A stretch of DNA of 64,000 bases from JBCBSZ01 sp039185015 (GCA_039185015.1 JBCDAU010000011.1:1-64000), one strand, 5' to 3'. Counted from the first letter of the stretch, positions 38,584-47,923 are shown. Numbers and translations: made by a program. The notes: generated by a model not told the origin, from the sequence alone.

Positions 38584-39887
38584 GCAACACCTACCACCGC
38601 GCGCCCGAAGCCGTCGCGGAGGCACCGCCCGGCTGCCCCATGCACCGGTCGTGGTCACCGCTGGACGAGGACTATCTCCGGGACCCCTACCCGATCGCCG
38701 GCGCGCTGCGCGACGAGCACCCGGTCTTCTGGTCCGACCGACTCGGTCACGTCGTGGTCTCGCGCATGCAGGACATCGAGCACGTCTTCACGAACCCGGA
38801 CACGTTCGCCTCGACGAACGTGCAGGACCCGATCTATCCACTGTGCCCGGAGGCCGGCTCCATCCTCGGCGCCGACGACTTCGACCCCGTCGCGGTGATG
38901 TCGAACCGGCCCGAACCGGACCATGGACGCATCCGGGCCTTCACCCGCCAGGGGTTCAGCAACCGCCGGCTGCGCCAGCTCGAGGACTACATGAGGAGCC
39001 GGGCCGGCGACCTCCTCGACGAGATGGTCGCCGGCGGCGCCCCGGCCGAGTTCGTGGGCTCGGTCGCCTTCCCGCTCCCGGCCGAGATCGTCTTCCGCCT
39101 CATCGGTTTCCCGGCCACCGACGACGCCATGATCAAGCGCTGGTGCGTGAACCGCCGGGCCTTCTCGTGGGGCGAGCCGACCGAGGCGGAGCAGATCCAG
39201 ATCGCACAGGGGATGCTCGACTATTGGCGCTACTGCCGCGAGTTCGTCGCCCGTCGTCGAGACGACCGGGCCGACGACTTCACCTCCGAGCTGCTCAACG
39301 CCTGGGAGGCCGACCCCGGGCCCGAGCGCGACCCCGACGCGACCACCGGCATCTCGTACCGGGAGGTCGAGTCCGTGGTCTACGGCATCAGCTTCGCCGG
39401 TCACGATCCCGTCACCGCGCTGATGTGCAACACGCTGCTGTGCCTGCTGCCCCGCCGCGACCAGTGGCAGGCGCTGGTCGACGATCCGTCCCTGGCGGCG
39501 AACGCCGTCGAGGAGACGCTGCGCTTCGAGTCGAGCCAGGTCTCGTGGCGGCGGATCACGACCGAGGAGACCGAGCTCGGCGGCGTGTCGCTGCCGGCGG
39601 GGACGAAGCTCTTCCTCAACTTCGCCGCCGCCAACCACGAGCCCGATCGCTACGAGCGTCCGGACGAGTTCGACCTCCGACGCGCCGATGCGAAGACCCA
39701 CATCAGCTTCGGCAAGGGCATCCACTTCTGCCTCGGGTCCAACCTCGCACGGATGGAGGCGAGGATCGTGCTCGAGCTCCTGGCCGAGAAGCTCCCGGAC
39801 CTGCGGTTGGTCGAGGACCAGGAGCTCTCCTACTTCCCGAACATCACGTTCCGGGGACCGGACGCCCTCCGCGTGACCTGGGGGTGA
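38580..39887 (+). CDS. Cytochrome P450
   Basis: 435 residues, soluble bacterial class. Heme loop FGKGIHFCLG with Cys384; ExxR-type helix VEETLRFES with R of the following WRR region. The I helix is unusual: AGHDPVT (residues 273-279), where the family has AG-x-(D/E)-T, so the acid is present but the oxygen-activating Thr is Pro277 and a Thr follows two residues later. Coupled to IclR upstream and followed by an MFS transporter, suggesting a small catabolic or biosynthetic unit. No ferredoxin is adjacent; substrate unknown. Confidence 0.92.
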   Translation: MSNTYHRAPEAVAEAPPGCPMHRSWSPLDEDYLRDPYPIAGALRDEHPVFWSDRLGHVVVSRMQDIEHVFTNPDTFASTNVQDPIYPLCPEAGSILGADDFDPVAVMSNRPEPDHGRIRAFTRQGFSNRRLRQLEDYMRSRAGDLLDEMVAGGAPAEFVGSVAFPLPAEIVFRLIGFPATDDAMIKRWCVNRRAFSWGEPTEAEQIQIAQGMLDYWRYCREFVARRRDDRADDFTSELLNAWEADPGPERDPDATTGISYREVESVVYGISFAGHDPVTALMCNTLLCLLPRRDQWQALVDDPSLAANAVEETLRFESSQVSWRRITTEETELGGVSLPAGTKLFLNFAAANHEPDRYERPDEFDLRRADAKTHISFGKGIHFCLGSNLARMEARIVLELLAEKLPDLRLVEDQELSYFPNITFRGPDALRVTWG

Positions 39888-39906
39888 CGCCGGTAGCTTC
39901 CGGGCC

Positions 39907-39933
39907 ATGCCGTCTCGACGGCGGCGCCCGTGA
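39907..39933 (+). CDS. Eight-codon leader peptide ORF before the MFS gene
   Basis: ATG 39907 (TAGCTT box 7 bases upstream, as in leaderless genes here) encodes MPSRRRRP and its TGA overlaps the GTG start of the MFS gene. The mRNA may therefore begin with this ORF, and MFS translation may depend on its termination. Arg-rich content hints at attenuation by ribosome speed, but this is speculative. Confidence 0.35.
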   Translation: MPSRRRRP

Positions 39934-41108
39934 GCACCGCACCGCTCTCCCCCACGGACCGCAAGGCGCTGGTGGCCGTCGGAGCGCAGTTCCTCGTCAA
40001 CGGACTGATCCTCTCGTCGTTCCTCCCGCGCCTTCCCGAGCTCCGCGACCGGGCCGGCCTCAGCATCGGTGAACTGGGCTTCGCGCTGACGAGCGCCGGG
40101 TTGGCGGGGATCGCAGCGAGCCTCGTCGTGGGCCGCGTCATCGCCCGCTTCGGCACCCGCACCGTGATCATCGCGGGCGGGTTCGGACTCTGCGGAGCGC
40201 TCGCGTTGATGGGCGTGGCCTCGTCACCGCTGCTGTTCGTGATCGCGCTGGGCGGCATGTCGTTCTGCGATCTCATCGTCGACATCGCGATGAACCTCCA
40301 GGGCTCCTGGCTGAGCGCGCGCCGTTCGACCCCGGTGATGAACCGACTCCACGGCCTCTGGAGCCTCGGGACGGTCATCGGCGCAGCCATCGCCGCCCAG
40401 CTCTCGGCGTTCGAGGTGCCGATCACCGCTCACTTCGTCGTCGCCGCCCTCGTGTTCTCGGTCATCGTCGCGACGATCGGTCGTTCCCTGCTCCGGGCCG
40501 ACGAGGGCACCGATGACGACATCGCGGCCGCAGAGGCCGACGACGAAGCAGTCGAGGGGGCCGCCACGCGCTGGATCATCATCCGGCTCGCGATCGCGGG
40601 TGCTGCGGCGTTCCTCCTCGAGCAGACGACGGCCGACTGGTCCGCGGTCCGCCTCTCCGACGATCTCGATGCGTCCTCCGGGGTCGCCGCATCGGGGTTC
40701 GTCGCGTTCACGATCGGGATGTTCCTCGGCCGAGCCAGCGGCGACCTCGCCCACCAACGACTCGGCGCCGAGCGACTCCGCAACGTCGCGATCGCGCTGG
40801 CGCTGACCGGCCTCCCGGTCGCCTTCCTCGCTCCGTCCGCCCCGCTCGCCCTCGCCGGGTTCGTGCTCGGCGGCACCGGGGTCGCCACGCTGTTGCCGCG
40901 CATCTACGACGAGGCGGCGCAGATCCCCGGGAGTCGCCGCACGGGGCTCGCCGCGATGACGGGCGCGACGAGGGTGACGGGCCTGTTCGGTCCGGCGGTC
41001 GTGGGGCTGCTGGCCTCGTCCGCGCTGTCGGTCGGCGCCGCGGTCACGACGGTCATCGCCGCCGCCGGCGTGGTGTTCGTCGTGGTCACGCGGCGTCCGA
41101 TGTCGTGA
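39930..41108 (+). CDS. MFS transporter
   Basis: 392 residues with about 12 membrane helices and a charged central loop (RADEGTDDDIAAAEADDEAVEG). Contains the MFS loop GRVIARFGTRTVIIAGG. Layout resembles the YfcJ/YbjJ-like small-molecule exporters. GTG 39930 overlaps the stop of a tiny leader ORF. Follows the P450 gene by 42 bp and may export or import its substrate. Confidence 0.85.
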   Translation: MSTAPLSPTDRKALVAVGAQFLVNGLILSSFLPRLPELRDRAGLSIGELGFALTSAGLAGIAASLVVGRVIARFGTRTVIIAGGFGLCGALALMGVASSPLLFVIALGGMSFCDLIVDIAMNLQGSWLSARRSTPVMNRLHGLWSLGTVIGAAIAAQLSAFEVPITAHFVVAALVFSVIVATIGRSLLRADEGTDDDIAAAEADDEAVEGAATRWIIIRLAIAGAAAFLLEQTTADWSAVRLSDDLDASSGVAASGFVAFTIGMFLGRASGDLAHQRLGAERLRNVAIALALTGLPVAFLAPSAPLALAGFVLGGTGVATLLPRIYDEAAQIPGSRRTGLAAMTGATRVTGLFGPAVVGLLASSALSVGAAVTTVIAAAGVVFVVVTRRPMS

Positions 41109-41195
41109 CAGTACAAACGGCCTCGCACGGGCACGCAGATGGGCAGGAGCCCACGCGTCGGGAGCCGGGCTGTGCTCCGACCTCCCGATCTCACG

Positions 41196-41201
41196 TACAG
41201 T
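41196..41201 (+). promoter_or_regulatory. -10 box of the P-loop/Fn3 gene
   Basis: TACAGT. It overlaps GTG 41200, so the true start of the next gene must be downstream (GTG 41239 or ATG 41254). Confidence 0.4.
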
Positions 41202-41253
41202 GATCGTCACCGGACGACCAGACGTGGGAGGGCCCCGGCAGGTGGGCGCCACG

Positions 41254-43824
41254 ATGATCAGCGCCGTCGACACCCGGATCGCAGATCGGGTCGTCGTCGG
41301 GGAGCTCGTGTACGAGCACGGCCCCGAGGGGGGCTCCCTGCGACGCGCCGAGGCGTCCACCGCGCTGTTCGGACCGCGTAGCGATCCTCCGGAGCTCCTT
41401 CCGGCCCGGTCGGAGATCTTCGGTCGCGAAGACCTGCTCGCGACCGTGCGCGAGGCCTGGTCCCTCGGTGACTCGGTCGTCGTCCAGGGCCGGCCCGGCG
41501 GCGGGACCTCGAGCGTGCTGCGCCTGCTCGCCCACGGCCACAACAGCGCCGAGTTCCCCGACGGCGTCCTCTTCGTCGACGGTGCCGGCTGGCGGGTCGA
41601 CGACCTCCTCCAGCGCATCGCCGAGGCGTTCCATCGGTGCGATCGGCCCGGCATCGGGCTCGTGCTGCGCCCCGAGGAGATCGCCCAGATCCTCTCCGAG
41701 CGGCGAGCGTTGGTCATCATCGACCACGCCGACCTCGCCCCGGCGCACCTCGCTCACCTGGCCGACTCGTTGCCCGCAGGGGTCGTCGTCCTCGGCACCT
41801 CCGTCGCGCTCGAGGGACCGATCTCCACGACGCTCGGCCTGCCTGGGCTCGACACCGCAGGTGGCATCGAGCTCCTCGCCCGGGAGTTCGCACGCCCCCT
41901 CAACGCCGTGCAGCGCGCCGACGCCGAGCGGCTCATCGCTGCCCTGTCCGGCCGACCGCTGTCGCTCGTGCAGGCCGCCGGACGCATCCGGATGGAGCAC
42001 GCCGGCCTCCACGACACCCCGCCGACGGCCGAGGACGTCGTCCGCGACCTCATCGATCCCGACGGCGGACGCTCCACGACGCAGGTCGTCGCGGCGACCT
42101 TCGCCGCGTACTGGCCGACCCGGCTCAACCGCGACGGTCTCGCCGCAATGCTCGGCGCGCCCCACGACCTCGACGACGCCGTGGCCTCGCTGCTCGACCT
42201 CGGCGTCGTCACCGGCTCGGAGCCGACGGGATACACGGTCGACCCGGCGCTCATCGACCGCATCGCCGCCCGGTTCGACCTCCCCTCGGTCCGCAAGGTC
42301 GCTGCCGAGCGCCTGGCGAGCTGGGCCGCGAGCAGCGGTCGCTCCGACGCCGCGCTCGCCGACCTCGGGCCGGCGGCCGCGCAGGCGGCCCTCTGGGCAT
42401 CGGACGCCGGGGACACGCAGCGGGTCATGGCCCTCGCCAAGGCCTATGACCGTCCGCTCGCCACCACACGCCGCTGGCAACTGTGGGGCGAGCTCCTCGC
42501 CCACGCCCGACATGCTTGCTCGGTCGGTGACGTCGACCCGCTCGACGAGGCCTGGGTGCTGCACCAAGCCGGCACCCGGCTGGTCGCCCTCGGCGATCCC
42601 CGGGCCGGCCGCGCGTTGCTCCAACACGCGCTCGACCTCCGGCGATCCCTGGGCCATGGGGACGGTGCCGCTGTCACCGCCGCCAACCTCGGGCTCGATG
42701 AGCAGCAGCGGTCGCGTCCGCCCCTGTTCATCGCCGCTGCCGTGGTGCTCCTCCTGGCCGCCGTCCTGGCCGTCGTGATGATCGTCACCGGCAACACGAC
42801 ATCGGGCTCCTCCGACGTCGCCGGATCGACCACTGCGGTCACCTCCGAGACGCAACCGGCCGGGACACCGGCGAGCGACACCGCTCCCCCGACCACCGTG
42901 GCGACCACCTCTGCGCCGACCACGGCGGCGCCCCCCACGACGCCACCGGCCGTTCCGGCGCCCCCGAGCCCAGCGGAGGTCTCGGTGGTGGCTGCGGAGA
43001 GCAGCGTGCGCATCACCTGGGACCGCAGCGAGGACGCCACGGAGTACGAGGTCCTCCGCGACGGCTCGACGGTCGCCCGCGTCGACGCCGGCGACGACGG
43101 CTGGACCGACGAGGACGTCGAGCCAGGGGCGACCCACGAGTACTCCGTGCTCGCCATCGGTGCCGACGGCGCCCGGTCGCTGCCCTCCCCCGGCATCTCG
43201 GCGACGATCGAGGACGGCGACCAGCGCGGCCCGACGACGCCCGGCGCCGTCGCAGCGACCGTCGACGGCGCCACCATCACCGTCACCTGGACCGCCTCGC
43301 AGGACCGCAGCGGCATCGAGGCCTACGTGATCCGCCGCGACGGCGTCGAGATCGCCCGGGTCGGTGCGGATGCGCTCAGCTTCACCGACACCGAACCGAC
43401 CCCGGGCGCCACCCACGCCTACGACGTGACCGCCGTGGACACCGCGGGCAACACCTCGGCGATCGCCGGTCCGGCGACGGTCACGGCCACGGCTCCCGAC
43501 ACCACGCCGCCGTCCGCACCGGGCGGCCTCGGCGTCGGCCAGGAGCTGGCACCGGAACCGCCTGCCGTGGTGGTCACCTGGGGAGCGGCGACCGACGACA
43601 CCGGTGTCGTCGCCTATCGGGTCCTCCGTGCCGGCTCGGTCGTCGTCGAGCTCGGTGGCGACACGACGATCCTCGCCGATCCCGACTGGCGACTCGGACG
43701 ATTCGGCGGCGACGACGAGGGATGCGGCGAGACCTTCGTGACCTACGCCGTCGAGGCCGTCGACGCCGCAGGCAACGTGAGCCCGGCCACCTCGGCGACC
43801 TTCACCATCCCCCCGAGCTGCTGA
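41254..43824 (+). CDS. Transmembrane protein with degenerate NB-ARC-like P-loop module and external Fn3 domains
   Basis: 856 residues from ATG 41254 (GTG 41239, with GGAGG upstream, is also possible). Cytoplasmic part: IFGRED entry motif, P-loop GRPGGGTSS at 79-87, where the invariant Lys is Thr85, and Walker B-like ALVIIDHADL, then winged-helix and TPR-like helical region (to about 480), as in STAND regulators. One TM helix follows (about 490-512), then a Thr/Pro/Ser-rich stalk (VATTSAPTTAAPPTTPP), and three fibronectin type III-like domains outside the cell. Loss of the P-loop Lys suggests it binds nucleotide weakly or not at all. This architecture could pass a signal across the membrane; no partner gene is adjacent. 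Confidence 0.8.
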   Translation: MISAVDTRIADRVVVGELVYEHGPEGGSLRRAEASTALFGPRSDPPELLPARSEIFGREDLLATVREAWSLGDSVVVQGRPGGGTSSVLRLLAHGHNSAEFPDGVLFVDGAGWRVDDLLQRIAEAFHRCDRPGIGLVLRPEEIAQILSERRALVIIDHADLAPAHLAHLADSLPAGVVVLGTSVALEGPISTTLGLPGLDTAGGIELLAREFARPLNAVQRADAERLIAALSGRPLSLVQAAGRIRMEHAGLHDTPPTAEDVVRDLIDPDGGRSTTQVVAATFAAYWPTRLNRDGLAAMLGAPHDLDDAVASLLDLGVVTGSEPTGYTVDPALIDRIAARFDLPSVRKVAAERLASWAASSGRSDAALADLGPAAAQAALWASDAGDTQRVMALAKAYDRPLATTRRWQLWGELLAHARHACSVGDVDPLDEAWVLHQAGTRLVALGDPRAGRALLQHALDLRRSLGHGDGAAVTAANLGLDEQQRSRPPLFIAAAVVLLLAAVLAVVMIVTGNTTSGSSDVAGSTTAVTSETQPAGTPASDTAPPTTVATTSAPTTAAPPTTPPAVPAPPSPAEVSVVAAESSVRITWDRSEDATEYEVLRDGSTVARVDAGDDGWTDEDVEPGATHEYSVLAIGADGARSLPSPGISATIEDGDQRGPTTPGAVAATVDGATITVTWTASQDRSGIEAYVIRRDGVEIARVGADALSFTDTEPTPGATHAYDVTAVDTAGNTSAIAGPATVTATAPDTTPPSAPGGLGVGQELAPEPPAVVVTWGAATDDTGVVAYRVLRAGSVVVELGGDTTILADPDWRLGRFGGDDEGCGETFVTYAVEAVDAAGNVSPATSATFTIPPSC

Positions 43825-43830
43825 CGATCG

Positions 43831-44196
43831 TCAGCCGACCCGCCGCCCCCGGGCCCAGCGGGCAGCGCGGCGCCGGGCCTCCCGCTCGAACGGGATGGCG
43901 AGGTAGGCCAGCCGGTGTCGTCGGTAGCGGGCGAGCCCCCCGAGGTACCCCCAGACGTAGCGCGCCAGGAACCCGGCGACACCGTGGTCGTGCCACTGCT
44001 CGGCGTGGACGAGCTCGTGAGCGAGCAGGGCGTCGTCGTGCTCGCGGCCCCGACGAAGGAGGATGAGACGCCGGATGGACATGCCCGACACTCCCGGCTG
44101 CAGCACGGGGACCACGGCGATGCGCACCTGACCGAGGACGGCCCGGTCGACGTGGTCGAACCGGATCTGCTCCTCGGGGCCGAGCGGGCGTGGCAT
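43831..44196 (-). CDS. Small HExxH metallopeptidase-like protein (DUF4157 type)
   Basis: 121 residues. The zinc motif HELVH with a further His in AEQWHDH lies in the middle, as in DUF4157/eCIS-core-like putative peptidases. The C-terminus is Arg-rich (EREARRRAARWARGRR). Start ATG 44196; no clear Shine-Dalgarno. Convergent with the Fn3 protein. Function unknown. Confidence 0.65.
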   Translation of the reverse strand: MPRPLGPEEQIRFDHVDRAVLGQVRIAVVPVLQPGVSGMSIRRLILLRRGREHDDALLAHELVHAEQWHDHGVAGFLARYVWGYLGGLARYRRHRLAYLAIPFEREARRRAARWARGRRVG

Positions 44197-44280
44197 CCGG
44201 GGAACGGTGCCAGACCGCACGGGGTGGCGCCACCCCCGGCCGCGACGACGGGGTGACACCGCCGACCACCTCAGGTTCCG

Positions 44281-44286
44281 TACCTT
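44281..44286 (+). promoter_or_regulatory. -10 box of the M15 peptidase operon
   Basis: TACCTT six bases before GTG 44293; leaderless transcript expected. Confidence 0.45.
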
Positions 44287-44292
44287 GTCCTC

Positions 44293-46254
44293 GTGCTCCG
44301 GTCTCGAACGCGCCGCGCCGTCGCGGCGCTCACCGCAGCGGGCGTCATCTCCTTCTCCCTCGCCGCGCCGGTCGACGGCTCCGAGGCGGTGGACCCACCG
44401 TTGCTCGACGACGACGCACCGACGCACGACGGCGGTGAGCTGGTCGTCGGCGCGCAGCGCGGGTCGCCGATCGTCACCGCGGTCGGGAGCGCGCCGGCGC
44501 CGCCCGAGCTCGATCTGGCTCCCCCGAACGAGCCGCCGGTCGCCATCGCGAGCACGCCGAGCGGAGACGGCTACTGGCTCGGCGCCGGCGACGGTGGCGT
44601 GTTCGCCGTCGGCGACGCCCGCTTCCACGGGTCGATGGGCGGGACCCCACTCAACGAGCCGGTGGTCGCGATGGCCCCGACGGCGAGTGGCGACGGCTAC
44701 TGGCTCGGCGCGACGGACGGGGGGATCTTCGCCTTCGGCGACGCCCGCTTCCACGGGTCGATGGGCGGGACCCCACTCAACGAGCCAGTCGTGGGGATGG
44801 CCCCGACCGAGACCGGCGAGGGCTATTGGATGGTGGCGTCCGACGGCGGGATCTTCGCCTTCGGCGATGCGGGCTTCTACGGGAGCCTCGGGTCGAGCGC
44901 CACGAGCGCGCCGATCGTCGGCATGGAACCGGTCCCCGGTGGCGACGGCTACTGGTTGGTCACCTCAGACGGTGAGGTGCACGCGTTCGGCGACGCCGAG
45001 GAGCACGGCGAGGCGGTCGATGATCGGGGTGACGATCCGATCTCGGCGATCGTGTCGACGTCCACCGGCGACGGCTACTGGCTCGTCAGCGACGGTGGGA
45101 ACGTCCTCGCCTTCGGCGACGCCGACGCCATCGACGACGAGAGCGTGGTGGTCGCCCCCGACCGCGTCGTCGACGCCACGGCGGTCGACGGTGGTCTCTG
45201 GCTGGGCATCGCCGGCCCACGCGACCACGTCGTGGTCTGGCAGTCGGGCGGGTTCTCCGCCGCGACCCTCCGGGCGATCGACGCCGCTGCGGCGGCCACC
45301 GAGCAGCGCGTCATGGTGATGCACCGTGCATCGTTGGCGGTGACCGGCGTGCGACGCGGCGACGACTGGGTCCAACGGGTCACGCCGGGCTGGCGGGTCC
45401 AGTTCTCGGCAATGGGGATCGGCGTGGTCGAGGCGGCCACCGTCGTCGGATCCGACGTCGCACGTACGATCGCTCGCGGCGAGGTCGTGATGTCCGCACG
45501 GTCCGCGGCCCTGCGGGGCGCGCAGGCGGGAGACCTGCTCGTCCTGACCACTCCCTTCGGGGCGCGGACCCTGCGCATCGGCCTCATCGCGCCCGACCGT
45601 CGGCTGCGCGGCACCGAGCTGGTGATCTCCACGGCCACCGCGGGCCAGGTCGGCATCAACCGCCCCTCGACCGCACTGATCGTCGGCGAGGATCCGGCCG
45701 GTGCCATCGAGCAGCTCGAGACGGGGCTGCCCAGCGGCTTCATCCGGGTCCGTCGGGCCGGCGACCCACCCCTCCCGAACGGCGTGCTCTCGTCCGTCGC
45801 GCTGAAGGAGACGATCGGCGAGGTCGAGTACCGGCCGACCGGCTCGACCACCGTCGCACTCGACCCCGCCTGGGTCGCCGCCAACATCGTCTCGGAGGAG
45901 CTGCCCATCATCGGACGCATCACGTGCCACCGCGAGGCGGTGGCCGCGATGCGGGATGCGCTCACCGAGGTCGAGCAGGCCGGCTTGGCAGGGGCCATCG
46001 ACGTCGCGGACACCCGGCGGAGCGGTGGCTGCTACGTCCCGCGACTCATCCGCGGGTCGAGCGGTGGATTCCTGTCCCGCCACTCCTTCGGCATCGCGAT
46101 CGATGTCAACCCGTCGACCAACCCGTTCGGCGGGACCCCGACGATCGATCAGCGCCTCGTCGAGATCATCACCTCGCACGGCTTCGCCTGGGGCGGCACC
46201 TGGACCCGGCCCGACGGGATGCACTTCGAGTGGCTCGGGGGCGCCGACTCGTGA
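44293..46254 (+). CDS. Secreted M15-family (VanY-like) peptidase with N-terminal propeller-like repeats
   Basis: 653 residues. Signal peptide (RSRTRRAVAALTAAGVISFSLAAPVDG), then five repeats of GYWLGxxDGGxFAFGDAxFxGSMGG (residues about 85-290), a middle region with SAF-like/filament character (VVMSARSAALRGAQAGDLLVL), and a C-terminal M15_4 D-Ala-D-Ala carboxypeptidase domain with the zinc motif SRHSFGIAIDVNPSTN and the last ligand in GMHFEW. It trims or cleaves peptidoglycan stem peptides. The repeats are the same kind as at the C-terminus of the LPMO. Coupled (GTGA overlap) to the lytic transglycosylase downstream. Confidence 0.85.
   Translation: MLRSRTRRAVAALTAAGVISFSLAAPVDGSEAVDPPLLDDDAPTHDGGELVVGAQRGSPIVTAVGSAPAPPELDLAPPNEPPVAIASTPSGDGYWLGAGDGGVFAVGDARFHGSMGGTPLNEPVVAMAPTASGDGYWLGATDGGIFAFGDARFHGSMGGTPLNEPVVGMAPTETGEGYWMVASDGGIFAFGDAGFYGSLGSSATSAPIVGMEPVPGGDGYWLVTSDGEVHAFGDAEEHGEAVDDRGDDPISAIVSTSTGDGYWLVSDGGNVLAFGDADAIDDESVVVAPDRVVDATAVDGGLWLGIAGPRDHVVVWQSGGFSAATLRAIDAAAAATEQRVMVMHRASLAVTGVRRGDDWVQRVTPGWRVQFSAMGIGVVEAATVVGSDVARTIARGEVVMSARSAALRGAQAGDLLVLTTPFGARTLRIGLIAPDRRLRGTELVISTATAGQVGINRPSTALIVGEDPAGAIEQLETGLPSGFIRVRRAGDPPLPNGVLSSVALKETIGEVEYRPTGSTTVALDPAWVAANIVSEELPIIGRITCHREAVAAMRDALTEVEQAGLAGAIDVADTRRSGGCYVPRLIRGSSGGFLSRHSFGIAIDVNPSTNPFGGTPTIDQRLVEIITSHGFAWGGTWTRPDGMHFEWLGGADS
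44610..44786 (+). repeat. Two 51-bp exact direct repeats within the M15 gene
   Basis: 44610-44660 and 44736-44786 are identical over 51 bases; the period is 126 bp (42 codons), one propeller-like repeat unit each. DNA-level identity in coding repeats suggests recent duplication or gene conversion. Confidence 0.8.
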
Positions 46255-47423
46255 GGCGGGCCGTGGTCGCCCTCCTCGCGATCGCCGCGCTGTCGCCGGT
46301 CCGCGGCGTCGCAGCGCAGTCGGTCGACGAGGTCATCGCGACCATCGAGGTCGACTCCGCCGATCTGCGGCTGGCGGTCTCCGAGCTCGCCGCGACCGAG
46401 CAGCGCGTCGCGGAGGCGATCCGCGTCGCGGAGATCGCCGAGCTGGAACTGGATGAGCTGGAGTTCGCCGAGGAGCGGGTGATCCAGTCGATCCCCGGCG
46501 CCGCCCGCGCCGTCGATCGGGCGACGTGGGCCGAGCAGGAGGTGGCCGACGACCTGGCTGCGCTCGCCGTGCTCGCGTACACGGGCGCGCCGCCGGACGA
46601 GCGCCTGGCCGCCGTGATCAGCCAGAGCGAGCGGATCATCGACCGCGAGCGGGTCGATGTCCTCTTCGATGTCGTCTCGGACGCGAGGGGCACCCGGCTC
46701 GACGCCGAGGCCAAGCGCCGCCGCGACGCCGAGTTCGCGCTCACCACGGCCCTGAACGACCTGGAGGCGCTCGGCGACCGCATCGACCAGACCGAAGCGG
46801 TGCTCGAGGTCGCCTACACGACGCGCGATCAGGGCCAGGCGGCGATACCAGTGCTCCAGGACGATGTCGTCCGCGCGCGCCGCTTCGCCACCGTCGTCGG
46901 GACCGACCTGCCCCTCGTCGTGTTCGAGGCCTACTTCCGGGGCGCCCGCAACGCGGCCGCCGACAGCCCGGGCTGCAACATCACGTGGCCGCTGCTCGCC
47001 GCGATCGGGCGTGTCGAGTCCCGCCACGGCACCTTCGGCGGGAGTCGGGTCAACGCCGACGGTTCGCTCACGGGACAGATCATCGGGATCCCCCTCAACG
47101 GGGAGAACAACACCCGCGTCATCGAGGACACCGACGGCGGCGCGCTCGACGGTGACACCGAGTTCGACCGGGCCGTGGGGCCGATGCAGTTCATCCCGAC
47201 GACCTGGGCCGCGTTCGCCCGCGACGGCAACGGCGACGGTGTCGCCGACCCCCACCACCTCTTCGACGCCACCCGCGCCGCCGGCGCCTACCTGTGCCGC
47301 GCCGGCAACCTCGCCGATCCGGGCACGTTGTCGGCCGCGATCCTGAGCTACAACCGATCCGAGTCGTATCGGGACACCGTCCTGGGCTACGAATCCCAGT
47401 ACGGCGCCGTCCCCGTGCGCTGA
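46251..47423 (+). CDS. Secreted lytic murein transglycosylase
   Basis: 390 residues. Signal peptide (RRAVVALLAIAALSPVRGVAAQ), a coiled-coil region (about 25-200, heptad-rich with many Glu/Ala), then a transglycosylase domain with the catalytic Glu in AIGRVESRHG and GPMQFIPTTW plus SYNRSESY. It cuts the glycan strands of peptidoglycan to 1,6-anhydro-muropeptides. GTG 46251 overlaps the stop of the M15 peptidase gene: a two-gene cell-wall hydrolase operon cutting glycan and peptide. Confidence 0.9.
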   Translation: MRRAVVALLAIAALSPVRGVAAQSVDEVIATIEVDSADLRLAVSELAATEQRVAEAIRVAEIAELELDELEFAEERVIQSIPGAARAVDRATWAEQEVADDLAALAVLAYTGAPPDERLAAVISQSERIIDRERVDVLFDVVSDARGTRLDAEAKRRRDAEFALTTALNDLEALGDRIDQTEAVLEVAYTTRDQGQAAIPVLQDDVVRARRFATVVGTDLPLVVFEAYFRGARNAAADSPGCNITWPLLAAIGRVESRHGTFGGSRVNADGSLTGQIIGIPLNGENNTRVIEDTDGGALDGDTEFDRAVGPMQFIPTTWAAFARDGNGDGVADPHHLFDATRAAGAYLCRAGNLADPGTLSAAILSYNRSESYRDTVLGYESQYGAVPVR

Positions 47424-47440
47424 TCCGGAGAGGAGCGCAC

Positions 47441-47923
47441 ATGGCCGACGAGCACCCGAACGTCCAGCGCGTCGCAGCCGCCGCCGAGCAGCTCGGGCTC
47501 GCCATCAGCGTCGTCGAGTACCCGGACGGCACCCGGACCGCCGTCGACGCCGCAGCCGCGGTCGGATGCGACGTCGCCCAGATCGTGAAGTCCCTCGTGT
47601 TCGACCTCGACGGCTCGCCGTGCCTCGCCCTCGTGGCCGGCGACCGCCGCCTCGTCACCGACCGCCTTGCCGAAGCGCTCGGCGGGACCACGGTGGCGCG
47701 CGCCGATGCGGACGCAGTGCGGGCCGCCACCGGCTACCCGATCGGCGGCGTCCCACCCATCGGCCACGCGACGAAGCTGCCGGTCGCGCTCGACCGCTCG
47801 CTGCTCGACCACGCCACCGTGTGGGCAGCAGCGGGCACGCCCCGGCACGTGTTCGAGGTCGAGCCGGCAGCGCTGTTCGGCGCCGTCGGTGGCCCGGTCG
47901 CCGACCTCGGCGAGCCGGGCTAG
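47441..47923 (+). CDS. YbaK/EbsC-family aminoacyl-tRNA deacylase
   Basis: 160 residues. Matches the YbaK/EbsC fold with VAQIVKSLVFDLDG, where Lys is the family residue, and GVPPIGH near 103-109. Removes misacylated amino acids from tRNA (Cys-tRNA-Pro type) or acts on related free substrates. AGGAG six bases before ATG 47441. Its stop overlaps the 3' end of the convergent hydrolase gene by four bases. Confidence 0.9.
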   Translation: MADEHPNVQRVAAAAEQLGLAISVVEYPDGTRTAVDAAAAVGCDVAQIVKSLVFDLDGSPCLALVAGDRRLVTDRLAEALGGTTVARADADAVRAATGYPIGGVPPIGHATKLPVALDRSLLDHATVWAAAGTPRHVFEVEPAALFGAVGGPVADLGEPG

